Below are positions 41,342 to 42,824 of a stretch of 42,824 bases of DNA, piece after piece. The DNA comes from JAMWZF01 sp041628615 (GTDB lineage Bacteria > Pseudomonadota > Alphaproteobacteria > Rhodobacterales > Rhodobacteraceae), in contig JBFKOW010000007.1 in the NCBI GenBank assembly GCA_041628615.1, forward strand, positions 1 through 42,824, written 5' to 3'. Below the pieces are notes generated by a model. It ran no database searches, had not been told where the DNA came from, and saw only the letters and a list, made by a program, of their open reading frames with translations. Position 1 is the first letter of the stretch. The number at the start of each line of letters is the position of its first letter. Position numbers and translations under genes: made by a program.

Positions 41342-42382
41342 TTACGGCTTCTTGTCTTCGCCGTCGCGCGGCATCGCCAGCGAGGGCAGGTCGCTATCCG
41401 CAAGCCCCGCCCAGTCGTCGTCGCTGGCCTCGTCCACGTCGCGGTCCCGCAGCGGGCTTTCCAGCGGCCGGTCGATGTTGAGCCGCGGCGTCGTCACCTC
41501 GACGGCGGCGGGGTCCGGCACCGGGTCGGGCGGCACCTCGGGGCTTGGCACCGGGATCCCGGGCAGGTCCTGCAGCCGGGCAGAGTGGAACGCCTCCTCC
41601 GGGACCGGGGCGGCGGCGCCGGTGATCCCGGCAAAAGGGTCGGTTGCCTGCGCCGGGGGCAGCGTCCCGTCCGCGGCCGCCGCCGGGTCCGGCGCCGCCG
41701 CGGCGACGGGGACCGGGCCATCCATCGGCACCCCGGCGATGCACCAGGCCAGCGCCGCGCCCTGCGGCAGTCCGGGATGGGCGAGCCAGACCGGCGCCCG
41801 GCCCGGCGCCGCCACCGACCACCAGTAGCTGCGCTGGGTCGCCGCCCGGCCGTGATCCACCGGAGCCGCCGAGGCCAGCAGCGCGTCGAGGTTGCCCTCG
41901 GGATGATGCGCCCAGATCACCGGGCCCATCTGGTGCGCGGCGTCCGGTTCGGGGGCGACGAACAGCGCGTCCGCGTCGATCCCCCGCAACAGCGCCGCCG
42001 CCCCCTGGCCCGGCTGCATCCGGCGCATCTGTGCCGACAGCACGTCCCAGGGCCGTTGGTCGCGGTCGATCACCGGCGCCTCGACGGCCACCCCCTGCGC
42101 CATGAGCAGGAGCGGATATCGTCGGCCCACCCGGTCCCGCGACGGCCGGAAGATCCCGATCGTGGTCTGGCCGAGCACCTTGCGCCCGAGCCAGAACCGC
42201 AACTCCTGCCCGTTGTCCCAGAAGTCGGCCCAGTCGGCCTTCATCTCGTCGCGCACCTCGGTCAGCGTGGCGTCGATCCAGCGGGTCAGCGCGTCGGCGG
42301 TGGCGTCGTCGACGCCGTGCCGGACGAAATCGCCGTAGCCCGGATGCTTGCCGAGAACCCCGACCTCGATTCGCTGCACCAT
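41342..42382 (-). CDS. tagF: Type VI secretion system-associated protein TagF
   Basis: TagF is a negative posttranslational regulator of the T6SS in other bacteria, acting through Fha. The 346-residue product has the TagF N-terminal domain (about residues 5-225): GVLGKHPGYGDFVRHG, LTRWIDATLTEVRDEM, FWLGRKVLGQTTIGIFRPSRDRVGRRYPL (quoted in pieces as FWLGRKVLG and RPSRDRVGRRYPL), and YWWSV. A Pro/Asp-rich extension of about 120 residues follows, ending with an acidic segment LADSDLPSLAMPRDGEDKKP. In some species TagF is fused to PppA; here they are separate adjacent genes. It lies seven bases after tssM. Confidence 0.93.
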   Translation of the reverse strand: MVQRIEVGVLGKHPGYGDFVRHGVDDATADALTRWIDATLTEVRDEMKADWADFWDNGQELRFWLGRKVLGQTTIGIFRPSRDRVGRRYPLLLMAQGVAVEAPVIDRDQRPWDVLSAQMRRMQPGQGAAALLRGIDADALFVAPEPDAAHQMGPVIWAHHPEGNLDALLASAAPVDHGRAATQRSYWWSVAAPGRAPVWLAHPGLPQGAALAWCIAGVPMDGPVPVAAAAPDPAAAADGTLPPAQATDPFAGITGAAAPVPEEAFHSARLQDLPGIPVPSPEVPPDPVPDPAAVEVTTPRLNIDRPLESPLRDRDVDEASDDDWAGLADSDLPSLAMPRDGEDKKP

Positions 42383-42389
42383 CCCGCCG

Positions 42390-42824
42390 TTACTCCAGGC
42401 TCGTGGGGCAGCTGAAGTCGTTCAGTTCCGGCATCAGGAACGGCACCGTGATGCTGTCGAACTCGATCCGGTAGGTGATCGTCCGGCCGCCGACCTGATG
42501 CGTCACGTCCACGAGGTTGCCGCTGTCCTGCGACCGGCCGGTGCGCAGGAAGTCGACGATCGCCCAGCGCCCGTCGCTGAAGGACTTGGTGTTGTCCCGG
42601 CCGGCCTCGGCGGGAAACAGCTCGATCGACACGCCCGAAGCCAGCCCCGGCCATGCCAGCGCGGCCGGCGCGCCGCCCGGCTGGGTCTGGATATCCGCGC
42701 CGTTGATCGTGAGGATCGCCAGTTGCACCCCGGTCGAGGACGCGGTGTGGGCGATCGACTTGCCGACCGAGGGCTCCGCCGATCCGGAGGCGAAGAACGC
42801 CAGCCGGTTCTTCTCGGCACGCTC
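42390..42824 (-). CDS. tssM: Type VI secretion system membrane subunit TssM (C-terminal end, truncated by window)
   Basis: The frame is open to the window edge, giving the last 144 residues. They match the TssM/IcmF C terminus: a short AEKNRLAFFASG helix, the LAILTINGADI strand, ALAWPGLASGVSIELFP, FSDGRWAIVDFLRTG (the usual GPWALFRLL position), and the closing YRIEFDSITVPFLMPELNDF with a final CP. TssM spans the inner membrane and periplasm in the TssJLM complex. The 5' part, and probably tssL and tssK, should lie beyond the right edge. Confidence 0.88.
   Translation of the reverse strand, partial: ERAEKNRLAFFASGSAEPSVGKSIAHTASSTGVQLAILTINGADIQTQPGGAPAALAWPGLASGVSIELFPAEAGRDNTKSFSDGRWAIVDFLRTGRSQDSGNLVDVTHQVGGRTITYRIEFDSITVPFLMPELNDFSCPTSLE

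Noticed and set aside
1..42824. tRNA, rRNA, integrase or insertion-sequence signs that would mark the T6SS region as a recent island
   Set aside because: None was recognised. Base composition is uniform except for short AT-richer leaders, so recent transfer is not supported by what can be seen.

Overview
The window is very GC-rich alphaproteobacterial DNA, most like the Rhodobacteraceae/Paracoccaceae. Supporting signs are codon use with G/C at almost every third position, long antisense shadow ORFs, many ATGA/GTGA stop-start overlaps, and an intergenic hairpin element whose core begins CCCGGGATATTT and ends in AAGAAG, a form familiar from that family. No rRNA, tRNA, insertion sequence, integrase or CRISPR array was seen. 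The assignment rests on sequence style and protein resemblance, not on a database search.

Left part (1-15.6 kb), housekeeping and envelope genes: a bifunctional class A penicillin-binding protein, an MlaA/VacJ lipoprotein, a type I secretion ABC transporter with its HlyD-type adaptor, RidA-family and glycerophosphodiester phosphodiesterase genes, zapE, a GNAT acetyltransferase and an MFS carrier. A tight minus-strand operon follows (CinA-type MoCF protein, GNAT, AhpD-like protein, OmpA-family protein), then sfsA and map.

Right part (15.7-42.8 kb), a type VI secretion (T6SS) island. The plus-strand block carries tagH (FHA), tssA, tssB, tssC, hcp, tssE, tssF, tssG and tssH/clpV, and ends with a peptidoglycan-binding/papain-like cysteine peptidase that is a candidate effector. 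The right edge, on the minus strand, holds the 3' end of tssM, then tagF, the PP2C phosphatase pppA and the receptor-type Ser/Thr kinase ppkA, i.e. a threonine-phosphorylation control set whose usual target is the FHA protein. tssI/vgrG, tssJ, tssK, tssL and PAAR genes are not in the window.

Between these halves lies an unusual envelope module (28.9-37.6 kb). On the minus strand it has a DUF1036-type exported protein, a secreted caspase-fold protein that has lost its catalytic His, and a membrane-anchored fusion of an M23 endopeptidase with a lytic transglycosylase. On the plus strand it has two unknown exported proteins, an ExbB/TolQ-like channel protein, two ExbD-like proteins (only one keeps the proton-relay Asp) and a TonB/TolA-like protein with an SxxxH transmembrane motif. 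The extracytoplasmic domain of PpkA and the C-terminal domain of the TonB-like protein are clearly related: they share a Cys pair spaced by exactly 52 residues and align without gaps for more than 110 residues. I read this as a proton-motive-force-driven envelope module wired to the T6SS kinase/phosphatase switch. This is the strongest candidate here for an undescribed system.
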